A stretch of 64,000 bases of DNA from Piezodorus guildinii (Eukaryota; Arthropoda; Insecta; Hemiptera; Pentatomidae): contig CM041293.1 in assembly GCA_023052935.1 (NCBI GenBank), forward strand, positions 172,413,600-172,477,599, written 5' to 3'. Below the pieces are notes generated by a model that made no database searches, was not told where the DNA came from, and was given only the letters and a program-made list of their open reading frames with translations. Shown here in pieces: positions 1 to 10,866 of this stretch. The position numbers and the translations under genes were made by a program. The stretch's first letter is position 1. Each line of letters opens with the position of its first letter.

Positions 1-485
1 ACGACAGGAAATTGCTCGTAGGTACAGATTACTACAACACTTACTCGACAAACGCTCAAAACTTCCTACTTACTACAAAAAACTCATTTATATAACAATT
101 ATCAGGCATATTTGGACCTATGGCATTGAGCTTTCGTAAAATCCTCAATGCTCCTTACTTTGTTACTAATAAAACATCCATAAAGATCTAAATATCCATT
201 TGTTGAAGACTTTACCCGTTACAGATATACCTCTTTTCATTCCAAACTCCCTGCTCACTCAAACCCACAATATCCGTGACCTCTCCTCCATATCTATTCC
301 CGACAACCCACCTAGGCGCCTTAAAAGAAAATGGCCAAGAGACCTCCTAACATAAGACATTGGAGTGCTACCAATGGGTAGTTTCTTCTCGGACTACCAT
401 GTGTTCTAATCATATATAAAGCCTATTTACTTGTTGTATTATTTAATACAGTTGTAAATTTCTTTAAAATAAAAAAAAAAAAAAA
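1..485 (+). mobile_element. Jockey-like LINE, 3' end (carboxy end of RT ORF, 3' UTR, A-tail)
   Basis: The plus strand reads RRYRLLQHLLDKRSKLPTYY and then IIRHIWTYGIEL in one frame, the thumb and carboxy-terminal region seen in the other Jockey-like copies of this window. A deletion follows, then NAPYFVTNK and NPPRRLKRKWPRDLL before the 3' UTR. The element ends in an A-run at about 466-485. The copy continues past the left window edge. An early stop after the WTYG block and the internal deletion show that it is dead. Confidence 0.85.
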
Positions 486-984
486 GGTTTACATATCATA
501 TCATGGTGCTCAATAGTTCTTTGACCATTTTCATTTTTTTTTCCTCTACACATCCCAATTCCCATCGTGTAATTATTACGTATAATTTATGTAATTGAAT
601 ATATTGTACAGTACCTGTGTTACAATTTAAGATAAAGTAAATATATAATCCTTTCAACGAAATTTTTTATTTTTAAATTAAAAGAACCCTCCTAAGAAAA
701 TATTTTTAATGGGGCAAGTCGTTTGAAAATGTAAAAAGGTGAAATGTAAAATTGTCCTTTTCGTCGTTTACGAATATTTTTGTAATTAGTTCAGTCTCAA
801 ATCCTGGAATTTTCCTCACTTTAATCAACACGTTCAGATAGGATAGAATATCTCCCAATAAAACTAACAAGGCACACAAAGATGTTTATTTATTTCTATT
901 CAATACCTCACCCGTAAATCCGAATATACCAATCAACGTTTCGAGGTTTATGTAGAAATTCGTTAGCGGACAATACGCAGCGAA
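486..984. other. AT-rich intergenic stretch without a gene
   Basis: No coding potential or clear repeat is visible except near 927-951. There AATCAACGTTTCGAGG resembles the end of the Penelope-like, hammerhead-bearing sequences found elsewhere in the window (compare 49107-49160). Confidence 0.5.
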
Positions 985-1245
985 GTGAAGGATGATTGGA
1001 GGACGATAGAGGCACATTTATTGGTCGGTCGTGACCCGGAGGGCCGGGCGACCGGACACGACGACACGGCCGGACGACGGACGGCGAGGATTTACGACAG
1101 ATCTTTATATAATCGGCTGTCAGCGGCTTTCTAGCCCCGGGGTGTCCCGAGGCCTATCGTCATCGGCTGCTCTTCGCCTCCTGATTTATGGTCGCCTCTA
1201 GGAGATGCTAGCCACATCTATCTCCGGGTTTATGGAAACGGCAAC
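985..1245. other. GC-rich island of unknown origin
   Basis: About 260 bp rich in CGG, CCG and GAC words (densest at 1021-1200) sits abruptly in AT-rich DNA. It has no open frame of useful length, no tRNA-like boxes and no visible terminal repeats. I do not recognise it. It could be part of a mobile element with its own base composition or a structural-RNA-derived fragment. Confidence 0.4.
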
Positions 1246-1440
1246 TTTCCAATAGGTTTAATAGAAGGAGTGAGAAAAAATCTGAAAATTTATGTAATAG
1301 TGCGTTTACAACCTAGTCGAAATCTTGATCTATTTTTTAACAGAAAAAGCCACCCACATAAGCAATAGTATTGTATTTATGATTTTTTTTTAAAAATATT
1401 TATTGATATATATTACAATTGTTATAGTGGAATAATTTAA

Positions 1441-1542
1441 TTTGCCAACGTTTCGGCTCAAAAACTAATAAACTAGTTTATGCTTGGACATGGCTCATAA
1501 TGCCCGATGATGGCTCACAAGCTTGAGCCGAAACGTTGACAA
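1441..1542 (+). repeat. Inverted pair of Penelope-like ends with a hammerhead-ribozyme-like motif
   Basis: GCCAACGTTTCGGCTC at 1444 is mirrored by GAGCCGAAACGTTGAC at 1524-1539. On the plus strand CGATGATGGCTC, a short loop, then GAGCCGAAACG gives a perfect 5-bp stem (GGCTC/GAGCC) between a CUGAUGA-like box (variant CGATGAT) and GAAA. That is the order of the hammerhead core. Such motifs are known from the terminal repeats of Penelope-like retroelements; helix III and cleavage are not demonstrated here. Confidence 0.5.
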
Positions 1543-1604
1543 AATTAAAAAATTTAAAAAATACTGATTCCTTATTTATTCCACGATAATAGTTTCTACA
1601 ATCG

Positions 1605-1765
1605 ACTACACATCCTCAATATTACAATTTGTTTTAAATGAACAGTAGTAATAGTCATATGAGACCACATTCATACAATTATAACATAAAAATAATGATA
1701 AAGTCAAATTAAATTAAAATAGAAAATAAATAATATTTTTATATATTAAGAATTGAATAAATGAT
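1605..1765 (-). mobile_element. Jockey-like LINE 3' UTR remnant
   Basis: The stretch holds ATTACAATTTGT, CCACATTCATACAAT and AAAGTCAAATTA in the same order as the 3' UTR of the minus-strand Jockey copy at 56112-56955. There is no coding sequence. The remnant is short and diverged. Confidence 0.45.
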
Positions 1766-2383
1766 TTTTTTTTATTTTGATACAGGCAGTCCCCTAAGAA
1801 TAATGTAATAGTACAATTTGGAGATTCCCTTCTGGATATACAAATTTCATAATATTTACATAACATTATTTATATACATTACAATATTAATCGATAGCTA
1901 ATTACATTACATATAATAAATTACGGAAAAATGTAATATTCATGCCTTAAAAATTGCAATAGAAAAAATTCGTAAAAAGAATATATAGGCTAAATGTTTC
2001 AACTTACAAAGGCACGGTAAGTAATATTTTAGAGATGATGAATAGTTAATGTTTGAAGGCAGTTAAGACTGAGATGTAGAATGGACTTTGGTAAGGAATT
2101 CTAGAATAAAGATGGTGATGACGATGATGTCTTAAACGAGTAGTTCGATGAGGGGGATAAGTACGAGGTTCAAGGGCTGGATTTCGTGTTGATGGAAGGC
2201 AGAGGAGAGTATGTTCTAAATATAGTGAGGTTTTTGGTACCTAGGAAGTATTGCGTCGAATTCGGAAAAGCATCTTCACAAGACATGAGAGCGCTTGAGA
2301 TCTCAAAGATGATTCTAATGATATTAACTCTTATGTATATTTAAATATAATTTATATTTTCAATGTTATATACATTGTATTTA
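1766..2383. other. AT-rich stretch without recognisable gene
   Basis: I see no supported ORF, RNA gene or named repeat here. It lies between a LINE 3' UTR remnant and the left end of an R-family copy. Confidence 0.4.
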
Positions 2384-3283
2384 TTACTTTCACTTACTAT
2401 ATATAGTAAGGGGAGTATTGCGATCGTGAAAATTTTCGAATTCCAGTTTTCAAAGGAAATACACGTTTTAGGCCCGCTGAGTCCAAATACCAAATCCCGC
2501 AAAAAGGTCTGTGTGTGTGTGTGTGTGGTAACTCCCGGGCGGAAACGTAAGTCCTATGAAACTGAAATTTCATATTTAAGACAACTATACGCCCGAGACG
2601 TGACAAAACATTTTCATAAAATGAGCCTACAGAAGAGGCACTTTATACCATGCATTTGCACCTTTTTCGAATTTCTCAAAACGGTTCCGACGATTTTGAT
2701 TAAACTCGCTATATCGATGTAAAATTTAATGGGCTTTAATATCATGTAGGTTTTATTTAGATAAAAATGGTCTGACAGGGCTTAAATGCCGATATTTTAA
2801 ATTTTCTTCCCCTAAAGTACCTTTAATTTTGTAGATTCAATAATAATAACTAGATTATCTTGTTAACGATGATGAAAAACTGGTAAATATATAAATTGAA
2901 TAAATTCGATAAACCCAACTAAAGGAGAAAACAGAAAAAAATATTTGTTTAATGCAATTTTTCGTTTTTGAACATAAGAGCAGTAATTATACATGTATGA
3001 TATACCGTTGGAAAGCTAAAGATTTTAGAAAAAATATCATCTCATACACAAGCTTTAGAAGTTGATAGAGAGTGATGAGAAGAAGATAAAACTAACTGAT
3101 TATTTTAGATAATAATATAATAGATTTTTTAATGAAACACATATTTCTATAGAAATTCAATTTGATTAATTCCTTAATAGTTTCACGTATTTTCATCTCT
3201 AACTGTATTTGAAAATTCTTTCATTGATTTTAAAAATCGAGATAAGTGAAAGTCGTGTGTTGCCCGCACCAGATTTTTTTTTT
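2384..3283 (+). mobile_element. Family R element, complete copy A (about 0.9 kb)
   Basis: The copy starts ACTTTCACTTAC, runs into the perfect palindrome CTTACTATATATAGTAAG (2393-2410), and ends GTAAGTGAAAGTCGTGTG then TTGCCCGCACCAGATTTT. It carries a short GT repeat near 2510-2527. No long ORF exists; the 119-codon frame across it is not conserved in other copies. Layout suggests a non-autonomous Helentron- or HINE-like element, but that class is inferred from end structure only. Confidence 0.8.
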
Positions 3284-3521
3284 AATAAACATAGCTCATA
3301 AAACCCATTCTTGACGATAGCTATTAATTTCCTGTAAACTGAATGCAACACCAAAAAAATATGTACATGTTATGTGCGTGAGTGTATGTGTATATATATA
3401 TTTGGAGAAATAATTGGAATTTAAGAGTTTTAGGAGAAATAGAAACAATGAATCTAAAAACTGTAAGAAAATATTTTTAAAACATGCACTTGGAAACTAC
3501 TAATCTCTCATTCTCGTAGAT

Positions 3522-3825
3522 TTGGTTGTTGTTTGTTTACTCATTGGACGTCAGTTTATGCTACGGTGGCTCATAGGACTATGTTACAGTGGAGTCCTAA
3601 ATTCTGTCATTCCAGATTTAATTACGATATGGCTGTTTAATGTACCTGGAATGGCACAGGCTCGGGTCGACAATTATACGTTATCTCCAAATGACAAATT
3701 AACTAAGACAATTTCGATCCCATTAAAAAAAAAATCTACGAACATTAGCCAGGTTTTAACTATCGAACTTGGGCTTAAAAGGCTGTTTTGCTATCCAGCT
3801 ACTACACCACAGGTGACCCCTCGCA
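3522..3825 (-). mobile_element. SINE-1 copy, diverged
   Basis: On the minus strand this matches the tRNA-derived SINE-1 layout: AGGGGTCACCTG head, a degenerate B-box region, AATGGGA, GGCTCGGG/CCCGAGCC-like block, and a tail ending GACGTCCAATGAGTAAAC. The same order of blocks is seen at 20774-21055 and 45358-45655. It is older, with several substitutions and small deletions. Confidence 0.65.
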
Positions 3826-4416
3826 GATTTAGTTTGAATTGGATTATTTTTGTGCATTGGATGGGTGAATAATTGTATGCGAATTGATTTGATATCACAG
3901 AATGCCAATGGATTATTCTAACCTGATGGACTGTTATAGATTTTTTTTTTATTATATGTTATAAATAAAAAAATGACTACTTTTAAGCAATTTCGACAAA
4001 AAAAAATAATAGGAATAAGTTGAACGACATAATCACCTCCTAGTAAAGCAGCAGATCTATAAATTTTATAGATTAAACGTGATTTTCTTCTTTATATAAT
4101 TATTACATAAACTTGAAGATATATAAAAATAAAATAGTGTAGTATGAAATTATGGAGCCTGAGACAGCAGAGATAACTCCAAGCATTACTTCGATAAGAA
4201 AGAACATATCCTTGCGTACCGTTCCTCTGGAGTCAAGGTTTCCCTAGAGCCAGCCTTGATCCTACGTTTGCTCTGCACCACGTTGCAACTTGCACCTCAC
4301 ACCTTCCTTGCAATTCTTTATCCTCTCAGCCAGCTATAGTACGTGGCAGCTCCTCATCACGGCCATGATTTCATCAGGTGCGAGACGGTGGCACTGATAG
4401 CAGACCTCATGGTAAC
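3826..4416. other. Intergenic stretch, no gene identified
   Basis: The part at 4150-4416 is less AT-rich than its surroundings and has short open stretches on the minus strand (for example YHEVCYQCHR) that are soon stopped. I cannot assign it to a family. Confidence 0.4.
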
Positions 4417-5035
4417 CGTACTTCAGAAGGTTAGAGCGTCTGTCCAGTAAGTGTTGAAGTAAGCGAAATTGTTGGGCAGTTTCTGTCGTTTCAGTCTTGT
4501 GTGCGGATTCCAAGTTAGTCGTTTGTCAAGTAGGAGTCCTAGATAGCGAATCTGTTCAACCGGGACTAAAGGAATATTATTAAAGGACACTGTAGGACAA
4601 AATGTCGTAGGTTTACGACGAAGGGTAATGGTAAAGTGGTGGGATTTGTTGGAATTGATTTTGATTCTCCAATTCTGACACCATACTTCAAGGTCTCGGA
4701 TGTGGGATTGAAGAGTTTGAGAGGCAATAGTAGGATCATTATTGACTGATAACACACAAGTGTCATCAGCATAGGTAGAAAGGAAGGTGTTAGGATGAGT
4801 TGGGATATCAGCTGTATAAACTGTGTAAAAAAGGGGTCCTAGGATACTGCCTTGAGGAACGCCAGCAGACTGAGTAAATAGGGAGGAATAGGAACTATTG
4901 TGGTTTATTTTGAAGGATCTTCCAGAGAGGTAGGATTGGATGATGAGGTAGTATGTAGGAGGGAGGAATTTGCGGAGTTTTTAAAGCAGTCCTGGGTGCC
5001 AGACAAACCTACTTTTAAATGCTTCTACGAATGAT
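4417..5035 (-). pseudogene. Jockey-like LINE reverse transcriptase fragment
   Basis: Read from high to low coordinates the minus strand gives a diverged VWHPGLL block, LRKFLPPTYYLIIQSYLSGR, AGVPQGSILGPLFYTVYTAD and YADDTCVLSVNNDPT. It continues as WCQNWRIKINSNKSHHFT and IRYLGLLLDKRLTWNPHTRL. These are RT palm motifs (YADD active site) and the thumb of a Jockey-clade LINE. It is broken by stops (for example after the VWHPGLL block) and truncated at both ends: no endonuclease, no carboxy end, no tail. Confidence 0.85.
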
Positions 5036-5360
5036 CTTTCACACTCTTACATGAATACCAAGTAAAGAGATATCCTTTATGAAGATTAGAAAGCTGTAGC
5101 TGTCATTACTATCTGTTAAGTGTCGCTTTTTCTATTTCTTTATCTTGGAAAGTAAATACATCTTAGAGAATTATTTTATTATGAACCTGCTTACGAGATG
5201 CTTTCTCTCAGTCATGTTATACCTCGACAGCTAGATATTGTATATGGCTAGCTAGTTGGCTTCAGGTGAAGACGTCCGCTGTTTTTTTACACTTGCCAGT
5301 ATGTCATATCTGTACTCGTAACACGGATTTATATAAATAGAAATCAATGTCAAGTAAAAA

Positions 5361-5440
<80 letters not shown>

Positions 5441-6384
5441 CCATCTTATTGCCCCTAGTCATATTCTATTTTGTGAAAGAAACTTCTAATCCTAACCAAT
5501 ATACAAACTATATTTTAATATACATTAATTGTATAGATGAAGTGAATGAAGGAAAAACTTAATATGTGGGGTCAACTACGTGGGTAGGGAAAGGAAGAAA
5601 AAATGAAAGAAAATACTAAGTGATAAACTGTCCAGCTAACAGTATCTAAAATATATTTTAATCATTGTTCATTAAAATTCATCATTATGACAATAGTCAA
5701 TGCAATAATTTCCCTTCATTTTTTCTATCACATACAGTCCACTAGCACGCAAAAACCCAGCGTAAGAACTCCAAAGAGTTTTATTGGTAATATCCCCACA
5801 GGACGGGAATGCTAACAAAACATACATATACATATACATAATGTGTGTGTCCTACGAGTGGGTACTATAAGCGGTTTGTCCTGTTAAGGAGATGAATTAT
5901 TCGAAGACGGTATGGAGGAATGTTAATGAGATGAAGATGGGAGGAGCGCCATAACATAATCGATAGTAATTTCGATTCAATTATCCTCAATCCGATTTGA
6001 AGCTAGGACACTAAGCCTATCCCTATTGCAATTCTTTTCGTAGCTCGAATCAGAATATTACAACATCTCAAACTACGTTTCTAATTTATAACATCTTACC
6101 AAGAAAATCAGAAGAAAAGAAATATTAAAAATAAAAAAATATTTTCACTACCGCTAAACGATGACCTAAATATTTTGTCCGTTACAATACAACTTATATT
6201 CTAAAGCAGATATAAAGGCGTGTTTATTATTTTATCTTCTTTATTGTGAGAGAAATAATTAAAAAAGCATAGGTATCAATCCAACACTGAATATACAATT
6301 AATAAGTGAGTTAAAAAAAAATTAAAATAAACGAAATGAATAATGTATTAAATAATTAAAAACATATATATAATTACAAGAATA
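5036..6384. other. Intergenic stretch with a TA microsatellite, no gene
   Basis: Apart from the (TA)n tract at 5369-5438 I see no supported feature. The 71-codon frame over the microsatellite is low-complexity and not a gene. The region near 5740-6060 is slightly richer in GC and unassigned. Confidence 0.5.
5369..5438. repeat. (TA)n microsatellite preceded by A-run
   Basis: About 70 bp of uninterrupted alternating T and A follow a run of 14 A (5356-5369). Confidence 0.98.
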
Positions 6385-6642
6385 AAATACTGGTACGTGC
6401 AACACACGACTTTCGCTTACTTCCGTTGTTAAAATCGATTTAAAAAAATTTAAATAATGTTGGGAATAGAAAAAATTTAAAGAATTATATCTGTGGCGGT
6501 CGTGAAAAACTAGATAACTCGAGTTAACACCACGTATCGCTCCCTCAGACCTTCTCCTACGGCGTGTTAAATTGGTTAAAGAAATTTCTTAGTGGAAGAA
6601 ATTTTAGATATAAAAAAAAGCTGTAATTAACAACTCTATATT

Positions 6643-7664
6643 TTATTTATTTATTCTTGTACTCTTCTACCGCCAACGGTGTGAGCATCCTTTTTATAGA
6701 GCCTAATCCATAAATCTCTCTCCTGAACCAATCTTCTTCTCCTTCTCCAATCCAGACCCCTTCTGTCAAAGGCTTCCTGAATCGCGCCTTCCCAAGTCTT
6801 CCTCGGTCTTCCTCTTGGTCTTAGACCTTCCACCCTTGTCTCATATACAGCCTTTGCTACTCGGTTTTCTGCCATTCTTGAAACATGGCCGAACCATCTC
6901 AGTTGGTGCTCTTCAATAATATCCAGAGCAGGCTGAAGTCCCAGGTTTGACCGTATTGTTACATTTCTCACACGGTCTCTTCTGGTCTTCCCCTCCATTC
7001 TTCTTAGGTATCTCATCTCCACCGCTTGTAGCTGACTCTTGTGCTTTTTGGTTAGAGTCTAAGATTCACTTGAATATGAGAGAATCGGTAAGAAAGTATT
7101 TTTATATACTACGGTTTTAGTGTTTTTTGACACTTCTTTTTTACCGATGAATCCTTTCTTGAGGGAACTAAAACATTTGCTGGCGGCTATTATTCTTTGA
7201 TTTATTTCGCCATCTATCCAGCCATGTTCATTAAGGTGAGGCCCGAGATATTTAAAGTCCCGCACTTGCTCTAACCTTGTGTTATTTAGTCTTATGACTC
7301 GATCCCCCTGCTCGCTTTTTCTACCTATCCTCATGATCTTGGTTTTGCCTGTATTTATTTCCATATTTATCATTCCCAACTCTTTTTGTAGGATGCGTAA
7401 ATTAAATTGTAGGTTTCTACAATTGTTTGCAAAGAAAATTATGTCGTCGGCAAATGCGAGGATACAAAGGTTGGTTGGTCTAAGGTTTCTAAATCCTAGG
7501 TGGTAAGGTCTCATTTTCGACTTAGCTTTGTCCATGACTGAATCTATAGTTAAAATAAAAAGTAATGGACTTAGGCTGCATCCCTGTCTGATACCTTGGG
7601 AAGTTACAAATTCCTCTGATGTCTGGTTACATGTCCTCACGACATTTCTTTGTGTTTTGAAAAG
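6643..7664 (-). mobile_element. RTE-type LINE, 5'-truncated, inserted in MITE-G
   Basis: The segment is bounded by a 10-bp direct repeat ACTCTATATT (6633-6642 and 7665-7674). The uninterrupted MITE has a single site (AACTCTATTTCGGTATTATG) at this point. The 3' end on the left is an AATA-rich tail (TTTTATTTATTTATT on plus strand). Only RT and carboxy-terminal coding sequence remain, the usual result of 5' truncation during target-primed reverse transcription. Confidence 0.85.
6651..7640 (-). pseudogene. Reverse transcriptase, palm to carboxy end, one in-frame stop
   Basis: One frame runs through SQGIRQGCSLSPLLFILTID (RT motif with QG), LAFADDIIFFANN (catalytic FADD), NTGKTKIMRIGR and FKYLGPHLNEHG. 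It then runs into YLRRMEGKTRRDRVRNVTIR, LRWFGHVSRMAENRVAKAVY and RPRGRPRKTWEGAI. A single TAG at 7059-7061, where related proteins have Trp in an ETWTLTKK-like block, splits it into 193 and 123 codons with no frameshift. The motifs fit RTE-like endonuclease-RT proteins. Only about the last third of the protein is present. Near-intactness implies a fairly recent insertion. Confidence 0.85.
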
Positions 7665-8289
7665 ACTCTATATTGGTATTACGTAAAACTTTAAGTCGCT
7701 CACCTGCAAAATGAAAGATTTTGACTTAACCACTTATTCACAACCGCCACAGATATAGTTTCGATAGAAACATGTGTTTCATTAAATAATCTATTAAAAG
7801 ATTATCTAAAAGAATAATCCAGTCTTATCTGTTTTAGATCACTCTTCCTTACATATTAATATTTTATGTACAAGATATTTTTTCTAAAACCTTTTCATAT
7901 TATAGGTCTAAGTTACTGTTCTTATGTCCGAAATTACATTTAAAACTTATTTTTGAATCTTTTCTCCTTCGGTTAGTTTTCAACGTCGTAAAACATTTAT
8001 ATTTAACCGATTTTATCAATGCAAGTTAAATGAAATGAATACTTTTTTTGGAGACCTACAAAATTAAAGGTAATTAAGAACAAGAAAATTCAAATAATTA
8101 GCATTTAAGTATTTTCGGATTATTTCATCAGAATGAAACCTACTTGATATTAAACGCATTAAATTTTACACCGATATAGGGAGTATAATCAAAAATCGTT
8201 ATTGACCGATTTTGAGAAATCGTATGATATCTACAACAGTACTTACAATAGGTATATGGGCTAATTTACAATTATGGGCTTGAAATGTC

Positions 8290-8990
8290 TTATGAAGAAC
8301 TACCCGGTGCTTTCAATGTCAATTTTAATTAGTAGGTCTCGAGACTATCGTCTTTTCAATCGACGCGGAGGGTTATCAGGAATAGATGGGAATGATAAGT
8401 TGCGTATAAGAGGAATAGTGTGGGTTAGGAGTTCGGAATTAAAAGTGGCATATGTGTTTTGGGATAGTTCTGCGACAAATAGGGATATTCAGTTCATTAT
8501 GGATTATTTTATTCGTAACGGAGCAATTAGGATTTTGGATTGTAAGGATTGAATGCGCGTGGAATAGAATTAAATGGTTTAGTAGATCCCAAAGCTCGAT
8601 TCCATATGTCCAGATGGGTCTGATGATGGTAACATAAATAAGTTTTTAGTAATAAATTGGAATTTTTTAACGTTTATTTTAAGAAGTGTTGTAGTAATCT
8701 GTATCTACGGGCAGTTTCTTGTCGTTTAAGGAATCCATGTAAGACGTTTGTCAAGATGGAATATTAGGTATCGAATTTGTTCTTTAGGTATAAGTGGGGT
8801 ATTTATTATCAAAGGATACAGTGGGGCAGGAAGTCGTCGGTTTGCGACAAAGCGTAAATGTAATTTGGTAGAGTTTTTTAGGATTTATTTTAATCCTCCA
8901 GTTCTGACACCATTCCTCAATGGCTGTAATGCGGAAGTGATGGGTTTGGAATGCAGCGGTTGGATCATTATGGACGGATATTTTAATAAG
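8290..8990 (-). pseudogene. Jockey-like LINE fragment (RT thumb to carboxy end)
   Basis: On the minus strand HNDPTAAFQTHHF and EEWCQNWRIKINPKKLYQIT match the fragments at 4417-5035 and 12690-13252. Further down, YYKKLIYVTIIRPIWTYGIE and an NEL..P block are readable across several frames. The carboxy end stops near 8290 at TAGTTCTTCATAAGAC. Frameshifts and stops make it a relic. Confidence 0.8.
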
Positions 8991-9083
8991 CAACTGGAAA
9001 AGAATTTTAAAATACAAATTCAAGGCTCCAGAGGTTTATATTTATAGGTATAAATATTGTTTTTTTAATTTATTTATATAGTT

Positions 9084-9776
9084 TTTTACTTTCACTTACA
9101 ATATATAGTAAGGGAAAGTATTGCGTTCACGATAAGCACGACTTTTTTCGAAAGTATTGCGATCATGAAAATTTTCGAATTCCAGTTTTCAACGGAAATA
9201 CACGTTTTAGGGTCCCCTGAGTCCAAATAACCAAGTCCCGCCAAATCACCAAAAGGTCTGTGTGTATGTGGTGTGTGGTAACTCCCGGGCGGAAACGAAA
9301 AGTCCTATGAAACTGAAATTTCATATTTAAGACAAATATACGCCCGAGACGTTACAAAACCTTTTTCATCAAAATGAGCTTACCAGAAGAGCCACTTTAT
9401 ACCATGGATTTTGTACCTTTTTTCGATTTTCTCGAAAACAGTTCCGAAGGTTTTGATTAAACCCGCCAAATCGGTCTAAAATTTAATATTTTGGTTTAAT
9501 TCATATCGTTTCATTCTGATTAAAATTGTCTGACAGGCTTAAAGCCGATTTAAAGTTAATAGAGAGTGATGAAAAGCGATAAAACTAACTGATTATTTTA
9601 GATAATAGAATATAATAGATTTTTTAATAAAACACATGTTTCTATAGAAATTCTATTTAATTAATTCTTTTAAGGTTTCACTCATTTTTATCTGTTACTG
9701 TACTTGAAAATTCATTTAAACGATTTTAAAAACGGAGGTAAGTGAAAGTCGTGTGTTGCCCGCACCAGATTTTTTA
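9084..9776 (+). mobile_element. Family R copy B, internally deleted
   Basis: It starts TTTTTTACTTTCACTTACAA and ends GGAGGTAAGTGAAAGTCG then CGCACCAGATTTTTT. The middle of the element is missing: the text jumps from CTGACAGGCTTAAAGCCGAT to TAATAGAGAGTGATG. A 30-40 bp block near the left end (AAAGTATTGCG) is duplicated. Non-coding. Confidence 0.8.
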
Positions 9777-10185
9777 ATTTATTTATTTTATTTTTTTGAA
9801 CAAGTATAACAATCAAATTAGGTAATACCATTTACAATACAGTCCGTAAAATGCCGCAAAGACGGTAAATAATTACATAAAAATACGGCCACAGTTAAAG
9901 CTTGCGGCTTTGGTAGCAATCCTCCCATTTTCCGCTTGTGAAAGCAAGAGGAAATTCCTTCACGAAGTATTAGCTCAAGTTTTTTTTTTTTTTTTTTTTT
10001 TTTTTTCCTCATCCTTTTTCTTTTTCTTTCCTAAATCATAAAAAATCGATATTGGCATTATATTATAAAAAATCGACTTTTTGACCGAATATAAATGAGG
10101 TAAATTATAAAACAAAAATATTTGTATGTTCTTTTTAAAATAAAAAAAAAATTGATTCATAATTTTTATTCAACAACCGTTTTAT
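9777..10185. other. Unassigned AT-rich stretch with a T-run
   Basis: A 27-bp T-run lies at about 9980-10006. The segment 9790-9975 resembles a minus-strand LINE 3' UTR (A/T-rich with TACAATACAG), but I cannot match it to a specific family. No gene. Confidence 0.4.
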
Positions 10186-10250
10186 TTATTTTTTCTCTCC
10201 AACGTTTCAGCAATTTGCTATTTTCAAGAATCTTTCTTTAATCTGTTCTC
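10186..10250 (-). repeat. Penelope-like end with weak hammerhead-like motif
   Basis: On the minus strand TTCTTGAAAATAGCAAATTG then CTGAAACGTTGGAGAG has the order (C)TTGAAAA, a stem AGCAAATTGCT, then GAAACGTTGG. The first box departs from the CUGANGA consensus, so activity is unlikely. The GAAACGTTGG word recurs at 1524, 17300, 49120 and 50500. Confidence 0.35.
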
Positions 10251-10680
10251 TACATACAGTGATGTTAACAATGAGAAATAATAAAAGATACAATTGGTAT
10301 AACATCAATAAAACACGCTTCGACCATGGATGCACAAGACTGGCGCGATCATCGACTCGGTGGGAACCTTCAGTTTTTTCCCTCAGCACACTGTTTACTT
10401 TTTACTCAGCTTTTTGCCCTGGATACGAAAGTAATGTAAGGCTGGAGTGAGGAGAGGGGAGAATGAATTTTCACAAACCGGTCCTTCCTCTTGCGAAAAT
10501 TACTCAATCCTGTAGGCCCTGAGTCAGCACTTCGGGTCCATGTATCCTACTCTACGAGAACCCAAACTGGGTAGGTGTTAGCTTCTTCTATTAGTCCGGT
10601 ATAAAACTATTTGCATAATCTGCGCCTTCGATAATCCTTATTATTTCTAAATCAACCGAATATTCAAATACCACAAAGAA
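10251..10680. other. Unassigned intergenic stretch
   Basis: Two overlapping opposite-strand frames of about 60 codons (10207-10389 and 10259-10450) are not supported by any motif. I see no repeat family that I can name here. Confidence 0.4.
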
Positions 10681-10866
10681 TTGTGTTGTTTCACATGAAA
10701 TGTCCGTTTTTATAGTTTCTGAAATACATAAAGGATTTTGGGTATCTCTGTTTTCTTTCGAATGTTTACATATTTAATGTAAACAGTTACTAATCCTCTA
10801 CCTTTGTATTATAAACATTAGCTTCCCAATCACGGACAGGAAACACGCAATTTTCGAGTAATATTT

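Larger units (their letters stand above)
6491..7752. mobile_element. MITE-G copy 1, interrupted by an RTE-type LINE
   Basis: The ends are CTGTGGCGGTCGTGAA and TTCACAACCGCCACAG. Removing the LINE at 6643-7664 leaves about 240 bp matching the uninterrupted copies at 29412-29653 and, in inverted orientation, 40569-40815. Candidate 4-bp duplication ATAT flanks both ends (6487-6490, 7753-7756). No coding sequence, so it is non-autonomous; the superfamily is not clear. Confidence 0.85.
6385..8235 (-). mobile_element. Family R copy N, split by MITE-G
   Basis: The left end reads TGGTACGTGCAACACACGAC, then TTTCGCTTAC, as in other minus-strand R copies. Homology continues to about 6485, stops at MITE-G (6491-7752), and resumes at 7757 with TTCGATAGAAACATGTG through ATGAAACCTACTTGATATTA and CACCGATATAGGGAG. 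The right part is truncated near 8235. This copy is the outer layer of a three-level nest. Confidence 0.75.

Noticed and set aside
4300..4430. Short minus-strand open stretch (YHEVCYQCHR...) as an exon
   Set aside because: Stopped within about 40 codons, no splice context or second copy to support it.
5347..5562. 71-codon frame with (IY)n
   Set aside because: It is translation of a TA microsatellite.
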